From Streptomyces chartreusis NRRL 3882 (GTDB lineage Bacteria; Actinomycetota; Actinomycetes; Streptomycetales; Streptomycetaceae), in the NCBI RefSeq assembly GCF_900236475.1, contig NZ_LT963352.1, forward strand, positions 6,142,001 through 6,206,000: DNA of 64,000 nt. Direction: 5' to 3'. A program made the position numbers and the translations under genes. This document shows positions 25,050-33,136 of this stretch, one piece after another. The notes beneath the pieces are model-generated. The model did no database searches. It was not told where the DNA came from and was given only the letters and a program-made list of their open reading frames with translations. Position 1 is the stretch's first letter. Every line of letters begins with the position of its first letter.

Positions 25050-27266
25050 CTAGGGCCGCACCGCCTCCAGTCGCACCGCGCACGCCTTGAACTCCGGCAT
25101 CCGGGAGGTCGGGTCGAGCGCCGGGTTGGTGAGGGAGTTGGCGCGGCCCTCGCCCGGCCAGTGGAACGGCATGAAGACGGTGTCGGGGCGGATGGTGTTG
25201 GTGATCCTGGCGGGCGCCACGGCCCGGCCCCGCCGGGACACGACGGCCACCGGATCGCCCTCGGCCGCCCCGAGCCGGGCCGCGAGCCGCGGGTGCAACT
25301 CCACGAACGGCCCGGGCGCGGCGGCGTTCAGCTCCGCCACCCGCCGGGTCTGCGCCCCGGACTGGTACTGCGCCACGACCCGCCCCGTGGTGAGCAGCAC
25401 CGGGTACTCGTCATCCGGTTCCTCGGCGATCGCCCGGTGCGAGACGGGGACGAAGCGGGCGCGTCCGTCGGGGGTGGCGAAACGGTCGAGGAAGAGGCGC
25501 GGGGTGCCGGGGTGGGCAGGGTCCGCCGTGTCCCCGGTGGCGGCCGGCGTGTCTCCCGTGGCGGCCGGCCTGTCGTCGGTGGAGGCCGGGCGGCCCGGCG
25601 CGCTCCCTTGCGCCCCGGGGCCGCCCGCCCCGTCCTCGGCCCCCGTCAGGCCCTCCGGCTCCACCGCCGGGCACGGCCAGAACACCCCGTTCTCCTCGAC
25701 CAGCCTGCGATACGTGATCCCCGAGTAGTCCGCGGGGCCGCCCGCGCTCGCTCGGCGGAGTTCCTCGAAGATCTCCTCCGGGTCGGTCGGGAAGCCCTTC
25801 TCCACGCCCAGGCGGGCGGCCAGTTCGTGGAGGACCTCCAGGTCGCTGCGGACGCCGTCGGGCGGGGTGATGGCCTGGCGGCGGAGCAGGACCCTGCCCT
25901 CCAGGTTGGTCGTCGTGCCCGTCTCCTCGGCCCACTGGGTGACCGGCAGGACCACGTCCGCGAGCGCTGCCGTCTCCGACAGGACCACGTCACAGACGGC
26001 CAGGAAGTCCAGGGACTTGATGCGCTCCTCGATGTGCGCGGCACGCGGCGCCGACACCACCGGGTTGGACGCCATCAGCAGCAGCGACCTGACGTCCGTG
26101 CCCAGCGCGTCCAGCAGCTCGTACGCACTGCGCCCCGGGCCGGGCAGCGAGTCGGGGTCCACGCCCCACACCTCGGCGACATGCCGCCGCGCCGCCGGGT
26201 CGTCCAGCTTGCGGTAGCCCGGCAGCTGGTCGGCCTTCTGCCCGTGTTCGCGGCCGCCCTGCCCGTTGCCCTGCCCGGTCAGGCAGCCGTACCCGGACAG
26301 CGGGCGGCCCGCCCGGCCGGTCGCCAGGCACAGGTTGATCCACGCGCCCACCGTGTCGGTGCCCTTGGACTGCTGCTCGGGCCCGCGCGCGGTGAGCACC
26401 ATCGCCGACTCGGGCTCGCAGAACATCCGTACCGTCTCCCGCAGTTCGGGAACGGACACCCCCGTGATCCGCTCCACGTACTCCGGCCAGTGCGCCATCG
26501 CCGCGGCCCTGGCGTCCTCCCAGCCCACGGTCCGCTCCTGGACGTACTCCTCGTCCACTCGTCCCTCGGCGATCACCAGGTGCAGCAGACCCAGGGCGAG
26601 CGCCAGGTCAGTGCCCGGCCGGGGCGCCAGGTGCAGGTCCGCCTGCTCGGCGGTCCTGGTGCGGCGCGGGTCGATGACGATCAGCGTGCCGCCGTTCTCC
26701 TTCAGCTCGGTGAGGAAACGCAGGGACGGCGGCATGGTCTCCGCGAGGTTCGAGCCGACGAGGATCACGCAGCCCGTCCTGGGGATGTCCTCCAGTGGGA
26801 AGGGCAGCCCTCGGTCGAGGCCGAACGCCTTGATACCGGCCGCCGCGGCCGACGACATGCAGAAGCGGCCGTTGTAGTCGATCTGGGACGTGCCGAGCAC
26901 GACCCGCGCGAACTTGCCGAGCGTGTACGCCTTCTCGTTCGTCAGGCCGCCCCCGCCGAACACGCCGACCCCGTCCGGCCCGTACTCCGCGCGCGTCCGG
27001 CGCAGCCCCTCGGCGATCCGGTCCAGCGCCTCGTCCCAGGAGGCCGGCACCAGAGCGCCCTGCTCGCGCACCAACGGCGAGGTCAGGCGCACGTTCGAGG
27101 CCAGCACGGCCGGCGCCGTACGGCCCTTGCCGCACAGTGCCCCCCGGTTCACCGGGAAGTCCGTACGCTCGCTCACCTCGACGGTCCCGTCGGGCGCGGG
27201 CGTCAGGTTCATCCCGCACTGCAAGGCGCAGTACGGGCAGTGCGTGGGCGTGGCGGTGGTCTGCAT
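25050..27266 (-). CDS. nasA: Assimilatory nitrate reductase catalytic subunit NasA
   Basis: Cytoplasmic molybdopterin (bis-MGD) enzyme reducing nitrate to nitrite, 738 aa. The N-terminal [4Fe-4S] ligands are Cys10, Cys13, Cys17 and Cys45 (CPYCALQC, ALCGKG). The molybdenum-ligand Cys137 lies in GRFCMSSAA. The molydopterin-binding C-terminal domain includes VLLTTGRVVAQYQSG and FHWPGEGRANSL. A low-complexity linker rich in Ala, Thr, Gly and Asp, with a tandem AATGD motif, interrupts the fold at about 539-587, longer than in most relatives. No electron-transfer subunit or nitrate transporter is adjacent; the flavoprotein in the nir operon is the nearest candidate donor. A GlnR-like box lies directly upstream. 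Confidence 0.95.
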   Translation of the reverse strand: MQTTATPTHCPYCALQCGMNLTPAPDGTVEVSERTDFPVNRGALCGKGRTAPAVLASNVRLTSPLVREQGALVPASWDEALDRIAEGLRRTRAEYGPDGVGVFGGGGLTNEKAYTLGKFARVVLGTSQIDYNGRFCMSSAAAAGIKAFGLDRGLPFPLEDIPRTGCVILVGSNLAETMPPSLRFLTELKENGGTLIVIDPRRTRTAEQADLHLAPRPGTDLALALGLLHLVIAEGRVDEEYVQERTVGWEDARAAAMAHWPEYVERITGVSVPELRETVRMFCEPESAMVLTARGPEQQSKGTDTVGAWINLCLATGRAGRPLSGYGCLTGQGNGQGGREHGQKADQLPGYRKLDDPAARRHVAEVWGVDPDSLPGPGRSAYELLDALGTDVRSLLLMASNPVVSAPRAAHIEERIKSLDFLAVCDVVLSETAALADVVLPVTQWAEETGTTTNLEGRVLLRRQAITPPDGVRSDLEVLHELAARLGVEKGFPTDPEEIFEELRRASAGGPADYSGITYRRLVEENGVFWPCPAVEPEGLTGAEDGAGGPGAQGSAPGRPASTDDRPAATGDTPAATGDTADPAHPGTPRLFLDRFATPDGRARFVPVSHRAIAEEPDDEYPVLLTTGRVVAQYQSGAQTRRVAELNAAAPGPFVELHPRLAARLGAAEGDPVAVVSRRGRAVAPARITNTIRPDTVFMPFHWPGEGRANSLTNPALDPTSRMPEFKACAVRLEAVRP

Positions 27267-27278
27267 ACCGTTCAGCCT

Positions 27279-27316
27279 GCTTCCACCGTGTTACGCCCGG
27301 GACGGTTCCCTGTTAC
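27279..27316 (-). promoter_or_regulatory. GlnR-like box upstream of nasA
   Basis: On the minus strand the order is GTAAC-n6-CCGTC-n6-GTAAC-n6-GAAGC, two GlnR a/b pairs with exact 6-bp gaps. Both a-sites are perfect (GTAAC), b1 is poor and b2 is one base off GAAAC. It begins only 12 bp upstream of the nasA ATG, so the transcript must have a very short leader or this site overlaps the transcription start. nasA is an established GlnR target in Streptomyces; binding here is inferred. Confidence 0.65.
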
Positions 27317-27637
27317 GCGGCAGGGACGGCAACCTCCCCGCCACCGCCCCACCGGCGTGAGGCACACGCCTGCCCACCTTCAGGTCGCCGCCGACCGGCA
27401 CGGACGTTGCCTGTGCGACCAAAAACGTCACATGTGGCTCATTGCTCTCCTTTCTTGGCTGATCCGACCTAGTTGAGTGTTGAAGCAGCCGCACTACGCT
27501 CTCGCTACGCGCAGCGCTCGCACGACTCCGTACGGCGTTCGACACCCGGGCATGCCCGCCGCTCACGGCAGCATCCACCTGCGGCTCCGCCGCGTGTGGC
27601 CATCCGACACTCGAAACAGCCAGGAGGCCAACCGACC
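27317..27637. other. Intergenic region between nasA and the adenylation-domain operon
   Basis: No gene is supported here. It should hold the divergent promoters of nasA and the adenylation-domain operon. A less GC-rich patch at about 27420-27490 is the most promoter-like part, but no convincing -35/-10 pair is visible. GCGGCTCCGCCGCGT at about 27585 is the core of the interspersed repeat seen at 33.0 and 39.3 kb. Confidence 0.6.
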
Positions 27638-29158
27638 ATGCCTCTGCGCCATCTGACCCCCCGTGACCGGCAGCTGTTCCGGCAGTACGGCCGGGGCCCC
27701 ACCGTCCCCGTCCCCGACCCCCTCCTGCACCACGCCGTCGCCCGGCACGCCGCGGCCACCCCGCACGCCGTGGCCGCCGAGCACCAGGGCGCGCACCTCA
27801 CCTACGGCGAGCTGGACCGGTACGCCGACGCCCTCGCCGCCCGCCTCGTCCGCGAGGGCGTACGCCCCGGCGACCACGTCGGCCTGTTCGTCCGCCGCTC
27901 GATCCCGATGCTCGTCGGCCTGCTCGGCATCCTGAAGGCCGGCGCCGCCTACGTCCCGCAGGACATCGGCCTCGCGCCCCCGGCCCAGCTCACCCACGTC
28001 ATCCGCACCGCCCGCACCCGGGTCGTCCTCACCGTCGCCGAACACGCCCACCGGGTACCGCTGCCGGACGGCCACCTGCTGCTCGCGCTCGACGAGCCGC
28101 TGCCGTACGCCCCGGCCCCGCGCCCGCGCGTCACCGGCGAGGACGGCGCTTACGTCCTGTTCACCTCCGGCACCACCGGCCGCCCCAACGGCGTGAAGGT
28201 CACCCACCGCAACGTCGCCAACCTCCTGCTCACCGAGCCGGGCGGCCTCGGCATCCGCCCCGGCGACCGGGTCGCCCAGCTCCTCAACATCGCCTTCGAC
28301 ATGGCGGCCTGGGAGATCCTCGGCTGCCTCACCCACGGCGGCACCCTCGTCATCCGCGGCAAGGACATCGCCGCGGCGGCCCGCACCGCCGACGTGCTGA
28401 TCGCCACCCCGACCGTGCTGTCGGGCCTCGACCCCGCCGGCTGCCCGCGCGTGCGCACGGTCGCCGTGGCGGGGGAGCCCTGCCCGCGCCCGCTGGCCGA
28501 CCGCTGGGCCCGGCGGGCCGTCTTCCACAACTGCTGCGGCCCGACGGAGACCACGATCGTCAACACGATGAGCCGCCACGACCCGGCCGCCCCGCTGCTC
28601 ACCATCGGCCGCCCCACCCCCAACAACACGGTCTACGTCCTCGACGCCGACCGGCGCCCGGTGCCCGTCGGCGAGCCCGGCGAGATGTGGGCGGGCGGCG
28701 ACTGCGTCTCCGCCGGCTACCTCGGCGACGACGCCCTCAACGCCGAGCGCTACGCCCCCGACCCCTTCCTCGGCGGCGACCGCCGCATGTTCCGCACCCG
28801 GGACCTCGGCCGCTGGACCCCCGGCGGCGAGCTGGAGCACCTCGGTCGCACCGACGACCAGGTCAAGGTGCGCGGCTTCCGCGTCGAGCTGGACTCCGTC
28901 TCCGCCGTCCTGGAGACGGCCGCCGGCTGCACCCGCGCCGTCACCCTGAAGCGCGACGCCCGCACCCTGGTGTCCTTCGTCTGCCCCGCCGACATCGACC
29001 CCGACACGGCCCGCCGCGCGGTCGCGGAGGCCCTGCCGTACTACTGCGTCCCCGAGCAGGTCCTGCCCCTGGCGTTCCTCCCCGAGACCGACCGCGGCAA
29101 GGTCGACAAACAGGCCCTGCTGAGCATGCTCGAACAGCGCCTGGCGGTGGCCCGATGA
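27638..29158 (+). CDS. Stand-alone NRPS-type adenylation-domain protein
   Basis: Adenylate-forming enzyme, 506 aa, that should activate an amino or other carboxylic acid with ATP. All core motifs are present: A2 (LKAGAAYVPQD), A3 (LFTSGTTGRPNGVK, from residue 174), A5 (NCCGPTETTIVN), A7 (FRTRDLGRW), A8 (GRTDDQVKVRGFRVEL) and A10 (DRGKVDKQAL, Lys491). An Asp at residue 221 in FDMAAWE sits where NRPS A domains bind the substrate amino group, suggesting an alpha-amino acid. There is no carrier, condensation or reductase domain. AGGAGG lies upstream of ATG 27638. Its stop overlaps the start of the membrane reductase gene, and a crotonase follows, so the three should act together. Confidence 0.87.
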   Translation: MPLRHLTPRDRQLFRQYGRGPTVPVPDPLLHHAVARHAAATPHAVAAEHQGAHLTYGELDRYADALAARLVREGVRPGDHVGLFVRRSIPMLVGLLGILKAGAAYVPQDIGLAPPAQLTHVIRTARTRVVLTVAEHAHRVPLPDGHLLLALDEPLPYAPAPRPRVTGEDGAYVLFTSGTTGRPNGVKVTHRNVANLLLTEPGGLGIRPGDRVAQLLNIAFDMAAWEILGCLTHGGTLVIRGKDIAAAARTADVLIATPTVLSGLDPAGCPRVRTVAVAGEPCPRPLADRWARRAVFHNCCGPTETTIVNTMSRHDPAAPLLTIGRPTPNNTVYVLDADRRPVPVGEPGEMWAGGDCVSAGYLGDDALNAERYAPDPFLGGDRRMFRTRDLGRWTPGGELEHLGRTDDQVKVRGFRVELDSVSAVLETAAGCTRAVTLKRDARTLVSFVCPADIDPDTARRAVAEALPYYCVPEQVLPLAFLPETDRGKVDKQALLSMLEQRLAVAR

Positions 29159-30423
29159 CCACGTCCCCGGCCCGGACGCGCCAGGACACGGGCGAGCTCC
29201 CGCCGCTCCTGCCCGCCCCCCGCCGCCTGCTCAAGCACCCCCGCCTGATGCACTACAACCGCCTCGCGGCCCTGGTCCTCCTGGCCAACGCGGCGTTCCT
29301 GTGGGCCGCGCGGCCCCTGGCCACGCCCACCCTCGGGCACGCCGCCCTCGCCAACCTCGCCCTCGCCGTCCTCGTGCGCCAGCAGTACGTCATCAACCTC
29401 TTGTTCCGGCTGGCGACTTCGGCCCCGGTGAGCTGGCCGCTGAAGGTCCGCTGGACGCTCGGCAAGGTGTACCACTTCGGCGGGCTGCACGTGGGCGGGG
29501 CGCTGGCCGGGGCGGCCTGGTTCCTGGCCCTGACGGTCGCGGTGACCCGCGCCGGAACGGACCTGCCGCTGATCACGGTGAGCTGGACCCTGGTGGCCCT
29601 GCTCGCCCTGATCGTCGCCACCGCGCTGCCGCCCTTCCGCTCCCGCCACCACGACCGGTTCGAGAAGATCCACCGCTTCGGCGGCTGGAGCGCCCTCACG
29701 CTGTTCTGGACCCACACCCTGCTGTCCGGCCAGGGACCGGTGCCGCTCGCGGTCCTCGCCGTCGTCACCTTCAGCGTGGCCCTGCCCTGGCTGCGGCTGC
29801 GCAAGGTGGACGTCCGCGTCGAACGTCCGTCGCCGCACGTCGCGCTGGCCCGCTTCGACTACGGCGAGACCCCCTTCGCCGGCTCCTCCACCGCGATCAG
29901 CCGCAGCCCGCTGACGGAGTGGCACTCCTTCGCCAACGTGCCCGCCCCCGGCCGCTCCGGCTTCCGGCTCACCATCTCCCGCGCCGGTGACTGGACCGGC
30001 TCCTTCATCGACGACCTGCCCTCGCGGGTGTGGGTGAAGGGCATCACCACGGCCGGAGTCGCCAACATCGAGGTCCTGTTCAGAAAAGTGGTCTACGTCG
30101 CGACCGGCAGCGGCATCGGCCCCTGCCTGCCCCACCTGCTCGCCGCGGAGGTCCCCTCGCGCCTGGTCTGGGCGACCCGCGACCCCCGCGCCACCTACGG
30201 CGACGCCCTCGTCGACGAGATCCTCGCCGTCCAGCCGCACGCCCTGGTCTGGGACACCTCCCGGCACGGCAAGCCCGACATGGTGCGCCTCGCCCACGCC
30301 GCGTACCGCGACTTCGGTGCGGAGGCGGTCATCTGCATCTCCAACAAGCGGCTGACCTGGCAGGTGGTGCACGGTCTGGAACGGCGCGGCGTTCCGGCGT
30401 ACGGCGCGATCTGGGATTCCTAA
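29155..30423 (+). CDS. Membrane ferric-reductase-like protein with FAD/NAD domain
   Basis: 422 aa protein. The N-terminal half has about six membrane helices (about 35-53, 62-85, 108-131, 138-160, 178-190, 196-213), with His107, His112, His173 and His187 (YHFGGLHVGG, HRFGGWSALTLFWTH) suited to haem binding. The C-terminal half resembles ferredoxin-NADP reductase, with a possible flavin segment FRLTISRAGDWTGSF and the nucleotide motif VYVATGSGIGPC at 313-324. This layout fits transmembrane electron transfer. Coupling (ATGA) to an adenylating enzyme is unusual, and the specific role is unknown. As I recall, some fungal NRPS-like proteins carry a similar membrane module, but this needs checking. 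Confidence 0.72.
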   Translation: MTTSPARTRQDTGELPPLLPAPRRLLKHPRLMHYNRLAALVLLANAAFLWAARPLATPTLGHAALANLALAVLVRQQYVINLLFRLATSAPVSWPLKVRWTLGKVYHFGGLHVGGALAGAAWFLALTVAVTRAGTDLPLITVSWTLVALLALIVATALPPFRSRHHDRFEKIHRFGGWSALTLFWTHTLLSGQGPVPLAVLAVVTFSVALPWLRLRKVDVRVERPSPHVALARFDYGETPFAGSSTAISRSPLTEWHSFANVPAPGRSGFRLTISRAGDWTGSFIDDLPSRVWVKGITTAGVANIEVLFRKVVYVATGSGIGPCLPHLLAAEVPSRLVWATRDPRATYGDALVDEILAVQPHALVWDTSRHGKPDMVRLAHAAYRDFGAEAVICISNKRLTWQVVHGLERRGVPAYGAIWDS

Positions 30424-30444
30424 CCCAACGTCCAGGGAGCCAGG

Positions 30445-31212
30445 ATGAACCACCTGAAAGTCGAACGGGACGGCCGCGTGGTGACCGTCCGCCTGCACCG
30501 CCCGCACGCCCTGAACGCGCTCAGCTCCGAGCTGCTCGCCGAACTCCTCGGCCTCCTCGGCCCGTTGGACCAGGACCCGGAGGTGGGCTGCTTCGTCGTC
30601 ACCGGCTCGGAGAAGGTCTTCGCGGCCGGTGCGGACATCCGGGAGATGGCCGGCAGGTCGGCCGTCGACATGATGTCCGAGGACTACTTCGCGGCCTGGG
30701 AGGACTTCGCGGACCTGCGCACCCCGAAGATCGCCGCCGTGGCCGGCTACGCGCTCGGCGGCGGCTGTGAGCTGGCCATGATGTGCGATCTGGTCGTCGC
30801 GGGCGAGTCGGCCCTCTTCGGCCAGCCGGAGATCAAGCTGGGCGTGATACCCGGCATCGGCGGAACCCAGCGGCTGACCCGTCTGGTGGGCCGGGCCAAG
30901 GCGCTGGACCTGGTGCTCACCGGCCGCACGATGGACGCCCGGGAGGCCGAGCGCTGCGGCTTGGTCTCCCGCGTGGTCCCCGACGACCGGGTCCTCGCCG
31001 AGGCACTGGAAGCGGCGGCGGCCATCGCCTCGTACGGCCGTACGGCGGTCCGGGCGGCCCGCGAATGCGTCGACCGGGCCCTGGAGTCGGGCCTGCGGGA
31101 CGGCCTCCGCTTCGAACGGCGGGTGTTCCACGCCCTGTTCGCCACCGAGGACCAGAAGGAGGGGATGACGGCGTTCCTGGAGAAGCGCCCCCCGCGCTTC
31201 CACGGACGCTGA
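30445..31212 (+). CDS. Enoyl-CoA hydratase/isomerase (crotonase) family protein
   Basis: 255 aa crotonase-fold enzyme. The oxyanion-hole segments AAGADIREM (about 60-68) and GYALGGGCELAMMCD (101-115) are present. Both catalytic acids of hydratases are there, Glu109 and Glu129 (GQPEIKLGVIPG), spaced 20 residues apart as in rat enoyl-CoA hydratase. True hydratase activity is therefore plausible. GGGAG precedes the ATG. It lies 21 bp after the membrane reductase gene and is probably the last gene of that operon, which ends at a strong stem-loop. Confidence 0.9.
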   Translation: MNHLKVERDGRVVTVRLHRPHALNALSSELLAELLGLLGPLDQDPEVGCFVVTGSEKVFAAGADIREMAGRSAVDMMSEDYFAAWEDFADLRTPKIAAVAGYALGGGCELAMMCDLVVAGESALFGQPEIKLGVIPGIGGTQRLTRLVGRAKALDLVLTGRTMDAREAERCGLVSRVVPDDRVLAEALEAAAAIASYGRTAVRAARECVDRALESGLRDGLRFERRVFHALFATEDQKEGMTAFLEKRPPRFHGR

Positions 31213-31225
31213 CGGTCACAGGACA

Positions 31226-31274
31226 GCCGGGGGCGGGACGCCCGCAGCGCGCCGGCCGCGCTCCCGCCCCCGGC
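31226..31274. terminator. Strong stem-loop terminator after the crotonase gene
   Basis: GCCGGGGGCGGGA (31226-31238) and TCCCGCCCCCGGC (31262-31274) form a perfect 13-bp stem, followed by CACGTTTTCCTTT, an unusually T-rich tail for this genome. It lies 14 bp past the crotonase stop and also 27 bp past the end of the convergent SanA-like gene, so it could serve both directions. Confidence 0.85.
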
Positions 31275-31300
31275 CACGTTTTCCTTTCCCCCAGTTCGCG

Positions 31301-31999
31301 TCATCCGAGCGGCTGTTCGGCCGTGGTCAAGGCCCGCTCCACCCCTGGCTCCCGGGGGCCGAGGAACCGGGGGTCCGGCCGGAACACCGCGTCCAGAGCG
31401 GCCTTCCCGGCGGCGAGGATCTCCCGGGCGCCCCCGTAGTACCAGGTCGCGTCATGCACGGCGTCCACGCCCACCCCGTACGACTCGACACCCGCCGCCT
31501 CACACAGCGCCACCGCCCGCCGGATGTGGAAGCCCTGGCTGATCAACACGGCCTCGTCCACGCCGAAGATCTTCTTCGCGCGCACGCAGGAGTCCCAGGT
31601 GTCGAACCCCGCGTAGTCGCTGACGATCCGCCCGTCGGGCACCCCGTGCCGCGTCAGGTACACCCGCATCGCGTCCGGCTCGTCGTAGTCCTCGCGACTG
31701 TTGTCCCCGGTGACGAGCACCACCTCGACCCGCCCCTCGCGGTACAGCCCGGCCGCCGCGTCCAGCCGGTGCGCGAGGTACGGCGACGGCTCCCCGTCCC
31801 ACAGCCCGGCACCGAACACCACGGCCACATCGGTCCGCGGCACGTCCGCCGCCGTCCGCAGCCGGTCACCCGCGACCACGTACATCCAGGTCGCCGGCAG
31901 CAACGCGAGCACGCACCCGGCCATCACGGCCTGCACCAGCCGCCGCTGCCCCCGCCGGGTACGCGGCAGCCGCGGTCTGCGGAACGTCACACGACGCAT
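31301..31999 (-). CDS. SanA/YdcF-like DUF218 membrane protein
   Basis: 232 aa protein with a single N-terminal anchor helix (about 21-41) after a very basic start. A DUF218 domain follows, with VVFGAGLWDGEPSPYL, VLVTGDNSREDYDEPDAM, RIVSDYAGFDTWDSCVRA and LISQGFHIRRAVALC. This pattern is that of the SanA group, linked in enterobacteria to envelope barrier function and vancomycin sensitivity. Biochemical activity is not established. The ATG at 31999 has GGGGAGGG upstream. No partner gene is adjacent. Confidence 0.85.
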   Translation of the reverse strand: MRRVTFRRPRLPRTRRGQRRLVQAVMAGCVLALLPATWMYVVAGDRLRTAADVPRTDVAVVFGAGLWDGEPSPYLAHRLDAAAGLYREGRVEVVLVTGDNSREDYDEPDAMRVYLTRHGVPDGRIVSDYAGFDTWDSCVRAKKIFGVDEAVLISQGFHIRRAVALCEAAGVESYGVGVDAVHDATWYYGGAREILAAGKAALDAVFRPDPRFLGPREPGVERALTTAEQPLG

Positions 32000-32214
32000 C
32001 GGACGGTCCCTCCCCAGGTCGGCCCCTCGACAGTCAGGGACGTCCTCCCGGGCCGCCCGGTTCATCCGGATACGCGTGACCAGCTTCACTCGTTACACGG
32101 AAACCCCAGGTCAAGCCGCCTCACACCGAACCTGTCCCACATCGTGAACCGCTGGAAAACACCCGTGACGCCCACGCAACGGGAAGGCAACGTGCGGCGG
32201 CGACCATCGGTGAC

Positions 32215-33000
32215 ATGCCCAGCCAGCTCAGCCTCGTCCCGCCGCCCGCCACGCGCCGCCCGGCCCCGCCCGCTCTCGTGGTCGTGGCGCACGGCAGCCG
32301 CGACCCCCGTGCGCTGAGCACCGTCCGCGCGCTCCTGGACCGCGTCCGCGCGCTCCGCCCCGACGTGCCGGTGCACCTCGGGCACATCGAACTGAACGCC
32401 CCCCTGCTCCCCGACACGCTCGCCGCCCTGGGAGACACGGAGGCGGTCCTGGTCCCCCTCCTCCTCAGCCGCGGCTACCACGTCAAGCAGGACATCCCGG
32501 AGATGGCCGCGGCCGCCGGGGCCCGCACCCACCTGGCGGCCCCCCTGGGCCCGCACCCCCTCCTGGTGGACGCCCTCCAGGCCCGCCTGACCGAGGCCGG
32601 CTGGCCCACGCACATGGACGAGGCGACCCGCCGCACCAGCGCCGTGATCCTCGCCGCCGCCGGCTCCCGCGACCCGGACGCCAAGACGGACACCGGCCGC
32701 ACGGCCCACCTGCTCGCCGCTCGCCTGGGCGTCCCCGTCATCCCCGCCTACGCCTCCGCGGCGACCCCGACGGTCCAGACGGCCGTGCGCACCCTGATCG
32801 CGCGGGGCCGCCACCGCATCGCCCTGGCCTCCTACTTCACGGCCCCCGGACGCTTCGCCACGGAGTGCGCCCAAGCGGCCCCCTGGATCGCAGCGGCCCC
32901 CCTCGGCACCCACCCGTCGATGGCCCGGCTCCTCCTGCACCGCTACGACGAGGCCCTGGCAACCCGGGCTTTCGAGGAACCAGCACTGGCATCGGCCTGA
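32215..33000 (+). CDS. CbiX/SirB-type sirohydrochlorin chelatase
   Basis: 261 aa protein of two CbiX-like halves. The N-terminal half has the metal-binding His26 in VVVAHGSRD and His89 in RGYHVKQDIPEM. The second half has ILAAAGSRDPDA in the matching place, where the His is replaced by Ala. The family inserts Fe or Co into sirohydrochlorin. Given nasA and nirB in the same region, iron insertion to make siroheme for nitrite reductase is the likely role, but cobalt for cobalamin is possible. The start ATG has only a weak ribosome site. Confidence 0.85.
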   Translation: MPSQLSLVPPPATRRPAPPALVVVAHGSRDPRALSTVRALLDRVRALRPDVPVHLGHIELNAPLLPDTLAALGDTEAVLVPLLLSRGYHVKQDIPEMAAAAGARTHLAAPLGPHPLLVDALQARLTEAGWPTHMDEATRRTSAVILAAAGSRDPDAKTDTGRTAHLLAARLGVPVIPAYASAATPTVQTAVRTLIARGRHRIALASYFTAPGRFATECAQAAPWIAAAPLGTHPSMARLLLHRYDEALATRAFEEPALASA

Positions 33001-33006
33001 AGGTGG

Positions 33007-33055
33007 CGCGGGGCTGTATTCGATATGCGGCTCCGCCGCGTGGGCGCGACAAGCC
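33007..33055. repeat. Interspersed Streptomyces intergenic repeat, copy 1
   Basis: The segment beginning GCGCGGGGCTGTATTCGATA and containing the palindromic core GCGGCTCCGCCGCGTGGGCG is nearly identical to a copy at 39252-39300. Elements of this type are scattered through Streptomyces genomes between genes. It lies just after the chelatase stop and may also act as a terminator. Confidence 0.75.
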
Positions 33056-33136
33056 ACACTCAACCCGCACCCGCCACACACCCGCACCCGGCAAACGCTC
33101 AGGCACACAGCACACCCGGGCCCGTACTGTCGACAC

